The notes: generated by a model from the letters alone, not told the origin. Counted from the first letter of the stretch, positions 1 to 6,933 are shown. The stretch: 8,910 nt of DNA from an uncultured Ruminococcus sp. (GCA_946540705.1 CAMNJD010000354.1:1-8910), one strand, 5' to 3'. Numbers and translations: made by a program.

Positions 1-511
1 GATCGACCGGCGGGTGCGGGAAACAGCGGAGGCAGTCGGACTGACGGAGGATCTGCTTGAAAAGCCGCCGTATGCACTTTCCGGCGGACAAAAGCGCCGG
101 GTTGCGATCGCAGGTGTTATGGCGATGGAGCCGCGGGTGCTGATCCTTGACGAACCGACAGCGGGTCTTGACCCGATGGGCAGGACAACAATCCTGTCTC
201 AGCTCAGTGATTACCACAAGCGCACAGGCTGCACGGTCATGCTTGTCTCGCACAGCATGGAGGATGTCGCGAAATATGTCTCGAAGCTGCTGGTGCTGTC
301 GCATGCAAAGGTCATCTGCTATGACACCCCTGCCAATGTTTTTTCACGCGGGGATGAGCTGGAGCAGATCGGCCTTGCGCTGCCGCAGATTACGCGCATT
401 TTTCACGGACTGCGCGAGAAAGGCATTGACTTTCCCGATGAAGTGTATACCGTGAAATACGGTGCTGAGCTTTTGCGGGCAAGATTGGAGGGGAGCGCAC
501 CGAAATGCTGA
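1..511 (+). CDS. ecfA2: Energy-coupling factor transporter ATPase EcfA2 (C-terminal part, 5' end outside window)
   Basis: This is the C-terminal part of an ABC ATPase that powers ECF-type uptake of vitamins and metals. It works as a cytoplasmic heterodimer with EcfA1 on the membrane protein EcfT. The first complete in-frame codon is at position 2; the Walker A region lies off the left edge. Visible motifs are the ABC signature LSGGQ (77-91) followed by KRRVAIAGV, the Walker B and D-loop LILDEPTAGLDP (from about 140), and the H-loop histidine in LVSHSMEDV (251-253). The GGQKRRVAIAG and HSMEDVA strings are typical of EcfA rather than other ABC ATPases. EcfA2 rather than EcfA1 is inferred because it lies directly before ecfT, as in the usual ecfA1-ecfA2-ecfT order. 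The tail after the H-loop matches the family's C-terminal helical domain. The TGA stop at 509-511 lies within the first codons of ecfT, suggesting translational coupling. Confidence 0.93.
   Translation, partial: IDRRVRETAEAVGLTEDLLEKPPYALSGGQKRRVAIAGVMAMEPRVLILDEPTAGLDPMGRTTILSQLSDYHKRTGCTVMLVSHSMEDVAKYVSKLLVLSHAKVICYDTPANVFSRGDELEQIGLALPQITRIFHGLREKGIDFPDEVYTVKYGAELLRARLEGSAPKC
487..495 (+). promoter_or_regulatory. Ribosome binding site of ecfT
   Basis: The purine run GGAGGGGAG lies inside the end of ecfA2. Its last GGAG (492-495) sits 9 bases before the ecfT ATG at 505, which supports that start despite the 7-base gene overlap. Confidence 0.7.
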
Positions 512-1314
512 AGGATATCACGCTCGGACAGTTCTTTCCGATCAAAAGCGTTGTTCACCGCCTGGACGCCCGGTTCAAGATCGTTATTACGATGCTGTTT
601 CTGGTGATGCTGTTCTGGGGACAGCGTGTCACGACACTTGCCGGCGGGCTGTTGTTTGTGATCGTCGCGACGGCCTGCTCACGGATTCCGCCGAAGATGA
701 TCCTGAAAAGCATCAAACCGATCGTTCCGGTACTGATTATCACCGGACTGTTTAATCTGCTGCTGCTGGACGGCGGAAAGACCTATTGGCGATGGAGATT
801 CCTGCATATTACCGAGGAGGGCGTCCAGACCTCGGCATTTATGATCGTTCGCATCTGTTTACTGATTGCGGGAACCTCTCTGCTGACTTACACGACCTCG
901 CCGATCGTTCTGACAGACGCAATCGAGTCGCTGCTGTCTCCGCTGAAAAAGCTGAAGCTGCCGGTGCATGAGCTGGCGATGATGATGACGATTGCACTGC
1001 GGTTTATCCCGACGCTGATCGAGGAAACAGACAAGATCATATCCGCGCAGAAGGCGAGAGGTGCCGATCTCGAAAGCGGCGGGCTGATGCAGCGCGCCAA
1101 AGCGATGACGCCGATCCTGATTCCGCTGTTTGTTTCGGCATTTCGCCGCGCAGAGGAGCTTGCATTGGCAATGGAGTGCCGCTGCTACCACGGCGGCGAG
1201 GGCAGAACCCGGCTCCGTGTTCTGAAAAGCGGGCTGCGGGATTACATGGCGCTGCTGTTTACGCTGGCGCTCTTTGCCGCAGTGATCATATGTAATGCGG
1301 TGGTGAAATTCTGA
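505..1314 (+). CDS. ecfT: Energy-coupling factor transporter transmembrane protein EcfT
   Basis: EcfT is the membrane scaffold of ECF importers. It couples ATP hydrolysis by EcfA1/EcfA2 to toppling of interchangeable substrate-binding S components. The 269-residue length is normal for the family. The N-terminus has the typical FPIKSVVHRLDARFKI sequence, followed by several hydrophobic helices (about residues 26-60, 70-80, 110-127) and a final helix near 248-266. Two cytoplasmic coupling helices end in the family's Ala-Arg-Gly-type motifs. The first is canonical, QKARGAD (A184-R185-G186). The second reads MECRCYHGGEGRTR, with C225-R226-C227 where Ala-Arg-Gly or Ala-Arg-Cys is usual. The start overlaps the ecfA2 stop as ATGCTGA. 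No S component is adjacent, consistent with a group II (shared) module whose S components lie elsewhere in the genome. The TGA stop is two bases from the next ATG. Confidence 0.95.
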   Translation: MLKDITLGQFFPIKSVVHRLDARFKIVITMLFLVMLFWGQRVTTLAGGLLFVIVATACSRIPPKMILKSIKPIVPVLIITGLFNLLLLDGGKTYWRWRFLHITEEGVQTSAFMIVRICLLIAGTSLLTYTTSPIVLTDAIESLLSPLKKLKLPVHELAMMMTIALRFIPTLIEETDKIISAQKARGADLESGGLMQRAKAMTPILIPLFVSAFRRAEELALAMECRCYHGGEGRTRLRVLKSGLRDYMALLFTLALFAAVIICNAVVKF

Positions 1315-1316
1315 TC

Positions 1317-3920
1317 ATGAAGCGCAGCAAAAATCTGCTGTATCATTTTTTGAGCTTTCTGCTTCCGTGCGGCTGTATTCTGCTGATGTTTGTACTGGGC
1401 GGCAGATATCCGTTCGGTGCAGATACCGCACTGGAATCGGATGCTGCGATTCAGTATTACCCGTTTACGCTTCTGCTGAGACGGGTGCTGCATGCCGGCG
1501 AAAGTCTCCTGTATACATGGCGTGCAGGGCTCGGCATCAACCTCTGGAGCATGATTGCGTACTACAGCGTAAATATCTGGACGCTGATCTGCACGGTGCT
1601 GCCGGTGTCTGCGATTCCGCTGTTCCTGACGCTGTCGATCGGCATCAGGCTGGGGCTGGCCGGGCTGTTCTTTTCGGTTCTGCTGCGTACCGTCCGGGAG
1701 GAACTCGATCTGTCCGCAGTTATTTTTTCGGGCATGTATGCGCTGTGCATGTGGTATCTGGTAAATTTTTACCAGTTGATCTGGCTCGATACGGTCGCTC
1801 TGACGCCGCTTGTACTGGCCGGACTTTTGCGGATGACCCGTGACGGGAAATGCGGTCTGTATACAGCAGCGTTGTTTCTGTCACTGATCTGCAATCCTTA
1901 TATGAGCTGGATGACCTGCCTGATGTGCGGCCTTTGCTGGATCGGTCTTTTGATCGTGCTGAAAAAGTCCGTTACATCGCTGCTGCGTGAGATCGGGCGC
2001 TTTCTCGGACATTCGCTGCTTGCGGCCGGGATGGGAGCAGTTCTGCTGATCCCGATGGCCTGTACGCTGTATGATTCTGCCGCGCCGGATACCGGAATTC
2101 CGGCTCTGACGCAGACAGAGTTCCCGTTCGGTGCGCTGTTTGGGCGCATGGTGAGCTTTACCTACCCGATCCTGCACATCGGAATGCCGAATCTGTCGTG
2201 CAGTATGCTTGCGGTACTTCTGATTTTCGGTTATCTGACGGCAGGGCAGATCCCGATGCGGGAACGAATTGTGACCGGTGCAATCCTGGCGCTGCTCATG
2301 GTCAGTCTCTGGTATTCGCCGCTGAGCTGGCTCTGGCACGGTTTCCACACACCGCATGGTTTTATTCACCGTTTTGCACATCTGGTGCCTCTGGTGATGA
2401 TGTTTATGGGCTGGCGCTGCACAGTCACAATGTCAGACAACGGCGGGTGCAGACAGCTTCTGCGGCTGATTCCGATGCTGGCATTCGGCGCCGGGACAGT
2501 CGTCCTGTCACAGGTTTATGACACGACGGATATCCCGTTGGTGTCTGTGATTTTGCTTCTGATCTATGCGCTGCTCTACGGAATGCGTATGCTGAAGCCG
2601 CAGATGCGCGTTGTATTTCTGGGGCTGCTGTTTGCTGTGACCTGCGGGGAAACGCTGCTTGACGCATACCTCACTGCGGCGAATGCCTCCCGGCAGTTTG
2701 TTGCAGATGACCTGTATCCGGATGACGAAATGCAGGCGGCTGCTGATGCTGTGACAGCAGATGCGGCATCGCAGCAGCTCGAAGTGTACCGCACCGCAAT
2801 GTATCCTTACCGCAGCTACAATCCGGAGCTGCTTTACGATATGCCATACGGCGGCAGCTTCTATGCTTCGCTGATTCCGGATTCATTATGCATATTCTGC
2901 GGCCGGCTCGGCATGGACTCCGGCACCGGGCTGAACTACTACTTCTATCAGGAGCTTCCGCCGCTTTCCATGCTGCTGACGGGTCTGCAATATACCGTCA
3001 TGCCGGGTGCCAATCTGGACGATGGACTGTACAGGCAGCTTGGCGGCACATGGGGATATGCGTTCCGTGCTCCGATGCTCACCGGTTTCTGCATTCCGCA
3101 GGATTGCGGAGATCTGCCGGATCACACTGATTATATCGCAGTGCAGGAAACACTGTTTCATATGCTGACCGGCCGTGATGATACGCTTTATGAAACGCAG
3201 GATGCGCAAACGGATGCAACGGAAGGCGCGGCACTGACAGCAGGCGGCTTGCCTCACAGCTATCATGTGCAGACAAAGGAGAAACGCTCCACGCTGACAT
3301 TTACATTCACTGCGGAGCGGGACGGCTGGTATGTCTATCATCTGGATATGGAAAGCACACTCGCTGACACGCTGAAGTTCTATCGGATCGAGGCGAACGG
3401 AAGCATCATCGCCGAGGATCATTATGCATTCGGCGGCGGATTTGTGCAGATGCCGTATCTGACACAGATCGGCAGGCTTTCAGCCGGTGATACAGTGACG
3501 GTAACTCTGCGTGCATCTGAGCAAACAGCGGGTGATATCTGCGTTTATACAGCCCGTCAGGACAATGATCTGTTCGAGAAAGCCTATCACAGCTTTGCTG
3601 CGAACAGTATGAAGCTGACCGAATGGTCAGACACCCGCATTCGCGGGCAGATTACGGCCGGTGACGGGCAGATGCTGTATCTGCCGGTGCCGTATGACCG
3701 CGGCTGGACTGCTTACGCGGATGGGAAACGGGTTCCCATCCGGCGCGTATTCGGGGCGATGTGCGGTGTTCCGCTCGGCAGCGGCACACATGAGATCGAA
3801 CTTCGCTTTTTCCCGCGCGGACTTTGGTGCGGCATTGCGGTCAGTGCAGGCTCGGTTCTGATATTGGCTGCCATGTCCCTTTCCAACCGCAAAAAACGAA
3901 AACAAAGGCAGGAGGTCTGA
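1317..3920 (+). CDS. YfhO-family polytopic membrane protein (GT-C-like)
   Basis: This 867-residue membrane protein resembles the YfhO family, whose Bacillus members are linked to glycosylation of lipoteichoic acid through a GT-C-like fold. The N-terminal half (to about residue 445) is a string of hydrophobic helices. After the first helix (about 9-28) comes the conserved loop ESDAAIQYYPF, with acidic D42 in the place expected for the GT-C catalytic or metal-binding Asp, then YTWRAGLGINLW (66-77). LVNFYQLIWLDT is another typical family segment. From about 447 to 835 a soluble, beta-rich region follows that should face outside. Near its end VPYDRGWTAYADG and SGTHEIELRFFPRG are characteristic of YfhO C-termini. 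One last helix (about 838-856) ends in a basic tail, NRKKRKQRQEV, which should be cytoplasmic. The Shine-Dalgarno is weak (GGTGGTGA at 1299-1306), so translation may rely on coupling to ecfT (TGATCATG). The donor, acceptor and exact function cannot be read from the sequence. Confidence 0.87.
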   Translation: MKRSKNLLYHFLSFLLPCGCILLMFVLGGRYPFGADTALESDAAIQYYPFTLLLRRVLHAGESLLYTWRAGLGINLWSMIAYYSVNIWTLICTVLPVSAIPLFLTLSIGIRLGLAGLFFSVLLRTVREELDLSAVIFSGMYALCMWYLVNFYQLIWLDTVALTPLVLAGLLRMTRDGKCGLYTAALFLSLICNPYMSWMTCLMCGLCWIGLLIVLKKSVTSLLREIGRFLGHSLLAAGMGAVLLIPMACTLYDSAAPDTGIPALTQTEFPFGALFGRMVSFTYPILHIGMPNLSCSMLAVLLIFGYLTAGQIPMRERIVTGAILALLMVSLWYSPLSWLWHGFHTPHGFIHRFAHLVPLVMMFMGWRCTVTMSDNGGCRQLLRLIPMLAFGAGTVVLSQVYDTTDIPLVSVILLLIYALLYGMRMLKPQMRVVFLGLLFAVTCGETLLDAYLTAANASRQFVADDLYPDDEMQAAADAVTADAASQQLEVYRTAMYPYRSYNPELLYDMPYGGSFYASLIPDSLCIFCGRLGMDSGTGLNYYFYQELPPLSMLLTGLQYTVMPGANLDDGLYRQLGGTWGYAFRAPMLTGFCIPQDCGDLPDHTDYIAVQETLFHMLTGRDDTLYETQDAQTDATEGAALTAGGLPHSYHVQTKEKRSTLTFTFTAERDGWYVYHLDMESTLADTLKFYRIEANGSIIAEDHYAFGGGFVQMPYLTQIGRLSAGDTVTVTLRASEQTAGDICVYTARQDNDLFEKAYHSFAANSMKLTEWSDTRIRGQITAGDGQMLYLPVPYDRGWTAYADGKRVPIRRVFGAMCGVPLGSGTHEIELRFFPRGLWCGIAVSAGSVLILAAMSLSNRKKRKQRQEV
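1758..1775. repeat. Perfect 8+2+8 inverted repeat inside the YfhO-family gene
   Basis: CTGGTAAA and TTTACCAG flank a TT centre, giving an operator-like 18-base palindrome. It encodes LVNFYQ, a segment conserved in the family, so coding constraint may explain it fully. No promoter elements were found beside it. Confidence 0.4.
3910..3916 (+). promoter_or_regulatory. Strong ribosome binding site that sets the TTG start of truA
   Basis: AGGAGGT is a full anti-Shine-Dalgarno match lying in the last codons of the YfhO-family gene. It is spaced ideally from a TTG at 3923 (6 bases) but 21 bases from the next ATG at 3938, so it decides the start in favour of TTG. Confidence 0.85.
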
Positions 3921-3922
3921 GC

Positions 3923-4693
3923 TTGCGGACAATCAAAATGACGATCGCATACCGCGGGACACGCTATCACGGCTTTCAGCGGCAGCCGAATGCACAGACC
4001 GTGCAGGGCGCACTGGAACAGCAGCTTTCCCGCGTGCTGAACGGGCAGACAAGTGTATACGGCTGTTCGCGGACAGATACCGGTGTGCATGCGAATGAAT
4101 TTGTGCTGCATTTTCACACAGAGCGGGAGATCCGCTGCAAGAATCTTGTGCGGGCGCTGAACGGATATCTGCCCGATGACATTTCTGTGCTTTCGGCAGA
4201 GGATGCCACCTCGGATTTTCATGCACGGTTTGACTGCCGCGGTAAGGAATACCTGTACCGCATCCACTGTCACGAAAGCAAGAACCCGTTTTTGACGGAT
4301 CTGGCGTTTCACTACAGGCGTCCGCTCGATCTGGAGAAGCTGAAAGAGGCTGCCGATGCGGTCGTCGGAACACATGATTTCCACAGCTTCTGTGCGCAGG
4401 CTAAGCCCGAGTCCGATTGTGTCCGCACGATTTACGGAACTTCACTTCAGCGCGACGGAGCCGATGTCCGCATCTATATTCGCGGGGATGGCTTCCTGTA
4501 TAATATGGTTCGTATTTTCGTCGGGACGCTGCTGGATATCAATGAGGGCGTATTCCTGCCGGATGCGATGCCCGGGATCCTCGCCGCCAAGAACCGTCTT
4601 GCAGCCGGCAGAACCGCAATGGCTCACGGACTGTACCTGAACCGCGTGTTCTATACCGATGAGGTCACAGACAGCCGGTTCGGCCATTTATAA
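3923..4693 (+). CDS. truA: tRNA pseudouridine(38-40) synthase TruA
   Basis: TruA converts uridines 38, 39 and 40 of the tRNA anticodon arm to pseudouridine in the cytoplasm, acting as a homodimer. With the TTG start the protein is 256 residues, close to typical TruA lengths. The N-terminus TIAYRGTRYHGFQRQPNAQT is family-typical. The catalytic motif CSRTDTGVHA places the nucleophilic Asp at D52. The segment GKEYLYRI supplies the conserved tyrosines (Y110, Y112). VGTHDFHSFC and GDGFLYNMVRIFVGTLL (about 188-203) complete the signature of the C-terminal half. An in-frame extension back to 3824 exists but overlaps the upstream gene and has no ribosome binding site, so it was rejected. In many Firmicutes truA directly follows ecfT; here the YfhO-family gene intervenes. 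The stop is TAA at 4691-4693. Confidence 0.96.
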   Translation: MRTIKMTIAYRGTRYHGFQRQPNAQTVQGALEQQLSRVLNGQTSVYGCSRTDTGVHANEFVLHFHTEREIRCKNLVRALNGYLPDDISVLSAEDATSDFHARFDCRGKEYLYRIHCHESKNPFLTDLAFHYRRPLDLEKLKEAADAVVGTHDFHSFCAQAKPESDCVRTIYGTSLQRDGADVRIYIRGDGFLYNMVRIFVGTLLDINEGVFLPDAMPGILAAKNRLAAGRTAMAHGLYLNRVFYTDEVTDSRFGHL

Positions 4694-4703
4694 ACATGAG
4701 AAC

Positions 4704-4707
4704 GGAG
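4704..4707 (+). promoter_or_regulatory. Ribosome binding site favouring the 4714 start
   Basis: GGAG lies 6 bases before the ATG at 4714. The upstream in-frame ATG at 4696 has no purine-rich site before it; the preceding sequence, the end of truA, reads GGTTCGGCCATTTATAAAC. Confidence 0.65.
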
Positions 4708-4713
4708 AAACAG

Positions 4714-5910
4714 ATGACAAAGAATGTGCAGAAGCCAAAGGCAGCAAAGCAGAAGAAAAAAAATATTTATGCGATGCGGCAGCAGAAAAAGCGCAGAAAG
4801 CTCCTGAAGCGATGCGGTGTGTTCCTGCTGCTCGTCATGGCGGTGCTTGTGCTGTATCAGCGGCGGGATTCGTGGATGCCGAAGCTGGAAACAATCGGAC
4901 TGCGCCACAGTGCCGGTCAGCAGGAGCAGGAATCAAGCGGAAAATTTCCGCTGTACGTGACCGGCGGCAGTGATTATCAGATCGGCGCGGCAGACGGTGA
5001 TCTGACTGTTCTGACTGACAGCTACCTCAACTTTTATGAGACAGGCGGATCCCTTGACGCTGCAAGACAGCACACCTACGGAAGTGCCATGCTTCAGACA
5101 GCCGGAGATTACGCACTGGTCTATGAGAGCGGCGGAACCCATTTCCGGCTGGATACGCCTCAGAAGGAACTGTTCGAGAAAACAGTCTCGGATTCGATCA
5201 TTTTCGGGCGCGTTTCTTCAGAAGGAAAAATCGTCCTGATTACCGGCTCGGAAACCTGTGCCTGTAAGATGTACGTCTTTAACGTGAAAGGCCAGCAGAT
5301 CTATAAGCGGGACTGCGTAGAGGATATCTGTGATGTCTGCTTCCATTCTGACGGGAACGGCTGCTGTGCAGTCAGTGTCTATGTACAGGAGGGAATGCTG
5401 AAATCTGTCGTCCATTCTTACAGTTTTACGTCAAAAGAGGATCTTTGGCACAGTCAGGCACTTGACATGCTCGCCGTTTCGGTATATAATACAGGTGAGG
5501 GAAATGTTTTTGTGCTTGGAGATACCCGGTGCGCCTTTTTGAATTCAGAGGGTATTGTTCAGAGCAGCTATAACTACCCGGATGCACTGGCAGACTGTGC
5601 AGTCCGCAATGACCGTGCGGTACTGATGCTTTCCAATCAGGAGAAGCGGACATATTCTGTCGTGATTCTGAACGGTAATGCAAACGCTCCGGTCGTGCGC
5701 AGCTATGAAAAAGAGATAAAGGATATCGGGCTGCTTGCTGACGGAAATGTTCTGGTTCAGCTTCGCTCCGGCATCGACAAGCTGTCGGAGACAGGCGCTG
5801 TGCTTCAGCAGATTGATGTGTCTGACAGCTATGACGGCTTTCTCAGCATCGGTTCCTATCTGTTTATGCACGGGTATCAGCACATTGACCGGATCGAACA
5901 TCGGGGGTAA
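4714..5910 (+). CDS. Single-pass membrane protein, DUF5711-like, with extracytoplasmic beta-rich domain
   Basis: The function is unknown. The 398-residue protein begins with a very basic cytoplasmic stretch (many Lys/Arg and Gln, residues 3-33), then one hydrophobic helix (about 35-48, GVFLLLVMAVLVLY). The rest, about 340 residues, should lie outside the cytoplasm. It is made of short alternating strands with repeated Gly/Asp turns (for example GGSDYQIGAADGDLTVLTDS and SSEGKIVLITGSETC), which suggests a beta-propeller-like fold. This layout fits the DUF5711 family of Clostridia; the assignment is from memory of the family pattern and is not certain. Seven cysteines cluster at residues 182-218 (C182, C184, C201, C206, C209, C217, C218). 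An A8 run at 4756-4763 lies in codons 15-17. An alternative start at 4696 would add six residues. Its neighbour is a CvpA-like membrane protein, which may point to a shared envelope role. Confidence 0.72.
   Translation: MTKNVQKPKAAKQKKKNIYAMRQQKKRRKLLKRCGVFLLLVMAVLVLYQRRDSWMPKLETIGLRHSAGQQEQESSGKFPLYVTGGSDYQIGAADGDLTVLTDSYLNFYETGGSLDAARQHTYGSAMLQTAGDYALVYESGGTHFRLDTPQKELFEKTVSDSIIFGRVSSEGKIVLITGSETCACKMYVFNVKGQQIYKRDCVEDICDVCFHSDGNGCCAVSVYVQEGMLKSVVHSYSFTSKEDLWHSQALDMLAVSVYNTGEGNVFVLGDTRCAFLNSEGIVQSSYNYPDALADCAVRNDRAVLMLSNQEKRTYSVVILNGNANAPVVRSYEKEIKDIGLLADGNVLVQLRSGIDKLSETGAVLQQIDVSDSYDGFLSIGSYLFMHGYQHIDRIEHRG
5462..5490 (+). promoter_or_regulatory. Perfect consensus sigma-70/sigma-A promoter inside the DUF5711-like gene
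   Basis: TTGACA (5462-5467) and TATAAT (5485-5490) are separated by exactly 17 bases, the ideal spacing. Transcription would start near 5497. The element lies within codons for LDMLAVSVYN and points toward the CvpA-like and Clp ATPase genes, giving a leader of roughly 470 bases before the CvpA-like start. There is no TGn extension and no obvious A/T-rich upstream element. Whether it is active is not known. Confidence 0.6.
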
Positions 5911-5950
5911 GCACAGTAATAATCCCGGACAGAACAAAAGCGGGGGATTC

Positions 5951-5956
5951 AGGAGG
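5951..5956 (+). promoter_or_regulatory. Ribosome binding site of the CvpA-like gene
   Basis: AGGAGG stands 8 bases before the ATG at 5965, a strong site. Just upstream, AATCCC (5921-5926) can pair with GGGATT (5944-5949) to form a weak 6-bp hairpin ending next to it; there is no T-run, so it is not a terminator. Confidence 0.8.
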
Positions 5957-5964
5957 AAAAAAGC

Positions 5965-6876
5965 ATGGGCAGTCAATTCTGGTGGATTTTTGATGCCTTG
6001 GTCATTCTGGTGGCAGGGTATGTACTCTACACCAACATCAAACGCGGCATGACAAAGGTCATGGTGCTCAGTATCGGTTACATTATCGCGACCTTTCTGG
6101 CTTCGGTCATTGCAGCATTCGGCGCGCAGCCGGTGTATGAGTCCGTGGCACAGAACAGCAATGTTTCGGCAGTTGAAGCGGTCAATGAGCATGTGAATCT
6201 CTCAGACGCCTTTGCTGAGATGATCAACAGTCAGGATTACGGTTTCCACTGTACCGGGAAGGACATTTCATCGCTTCTCGAGAAAAAGGATTATGTGCAG
6301 TTTGACCATGCTTTGTATGAATTTGCAGACAGAAAAAGCAACGGTACTGTCGGCGATGAAGGCGATTTCCGTGTGCTTGTGAAAAAGACCTTTATTCAGG
6401 CCTACGGCGAAGCGATGGGCGATAAGCTCCCGCGCTATGCGCAGACCTCTTTTGAGACGCAGGTCAATACGAACAGCGAAGTGATGCGAGGGATCGTTTC
6501 TGCACTGTACGACAGAAGCCGTACCACACGCGAAACGGCTGAGGAGATCGAGACGCTGTTTGCAGAGGAGGCAACCGTTGAGGTGCTCCGTATTTTCATA
6601 TACCTCATCATCCTGTCCGTTCTGATGGTCATTGCTGCGGTTATCAATTCCGTTCTGCAAAATCGTATGTTCTTTAATCTGACGGCTGCGAAAGAACGGT
6701 TTTACGGCGGACTGTTCGGCTTGCTTGAGGTCGGTGTGATGCTGATTCTGCTGACGCTGCTCGTCCGGCTGCTTGTGCTGCTCGGCGGAGGAAAAATGTT
6801 CTGCTTCAGTGATGAAGCGATCAACAAAACATTCCTGTTCAAGTTTTTATACGGTCATCTCTCTGCTCTGCTTTGA
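5965..6876 (+). CDS. CvpA-family-like four-helix membrane protein
   Basis: This 303-residue protein has two N-terminal hydrophobic helices (about residues 6-22 and 32-54), a long soluble loop (about 55-205), and two C-terminal helices (about 207-230 and 250-273). The layout, the early FDALVILVAGYVLYTNIKRG segment, and the GGLFGLLEVGVMLILLTLLVR segment resemble CvpA (colicin V production) proteins. CvpA proteins are usually only about 160-200 residues, so the central insert of about 150 residues is an enlargement. The insert contains Tyr- and acid-rich stretches and TRETAEEIETLFAEEA, likely helical. CvpA proteins have been tied to envelope homeostasis, but the role here is unknown. Related families keep this domain in Clostridia next to DUF5711-like proteins, as far as I recall. 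The protein ends in TGA at 6874-6876, 57 bases before the Clp ATPase. Confidence 0.68.
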   Translation: MGSQFWWIFDALVILVAGYVLYTNIKRGMTKVMVLSIGYIIATFLASVIAAFGAQPVYESVAQNSNVSAVEAVNEHVNLSDAFAEMINSQDYGFHCTGKDISSLLEKKDYVQFDHALYEFADRKSNGTVGDEGDFRVLVKKTFIQAYGEAMGDKLPRYAQTSFETQVNTNSEVMRGIVSALYDRSRTTRETAEEIETLFAEEATVEVLRIFIYLIILSVLMVIAAVINSVLQNRMFFNLTAAKERFYGGLFGLLEVGVMLILLTLLVRLLVLLGGGKMFCFSDEAINKTFLFKFLYGHLSALL

Positions 6877-6898
6877 GCCGGGGGGAACCGAACATTCA

Positions 6899-6913
6899 GG
6901 CGGTAACCCCGCC
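6899..6913 (+). other. Small GC hairpin in the leader of the Clp ATPase gene
   Basis: GGCGG (6899-6903) and CCGCC (6909-6913) form a 5-bp stem with a TAACC loop. It sits immediately before the likely ribosome binding site GGAAGGG (6914-6920), so it could affect access to it. No T-run follows, so it is not an intrinsic terminator. Confidence 0.35.
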
Positions 6914-6920
6914 GGAAGGG
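6914..6920 (+). promoter_or_regulatory. Possible ribosome binding site of the Clp ATPase gene
   Basis: GGAAGGG lies 13 bases before the ATG at 6934, longer spacing than usual, so initiation may be weak or depend on RNA folding. The next in-frame ATG would remove both pairs of the zinc-finger cysteines' first half, so 6934 is kept. Confidence 0.45.
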
Positions 6921-6933
6921 ATACAGAAGATAC

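Noticed and set aside
426..451. TTGACT and TATACC near the end of ecfA2 as a promoter for ecfT
   Set aside because: Spacing is only 14 bases and the -10 is a poor match.
1881..2381. Long minus-strand open frames opposite the YfhO-family gene (also near 2886-3422 and 3713-4384)
   Set aside because: Composition is biased toward Arg, His, Gln and Pro, no ribosome binding site was seen, and the plus-strand genes account for the sequence.
3824..3922. In-frame N-terminal extension of truA
   Set aside because: It overlaps the end of the YfhO-family gene, adds residues unlike TruA, and a strong ribosome binding site marks the TTG at 3923.
4499..4504. TATAAT inside truA
   Set aside because: No matching -35 at 16-18 bases upstream; it encodes part of the conserved FLYNMV segment.
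5885..5922. TTGACC and TAATAA as a promoter directly before the CvpA-like gene
   Set aside because: Spacing is 26 bases, too long for a housekeeping promoter.
5921..5949. AATCCC/GGGATT hairpin as a terminator after the DUF5711-like gene
   Set aside because: The stem is short, the loop is long and no T-run follows.
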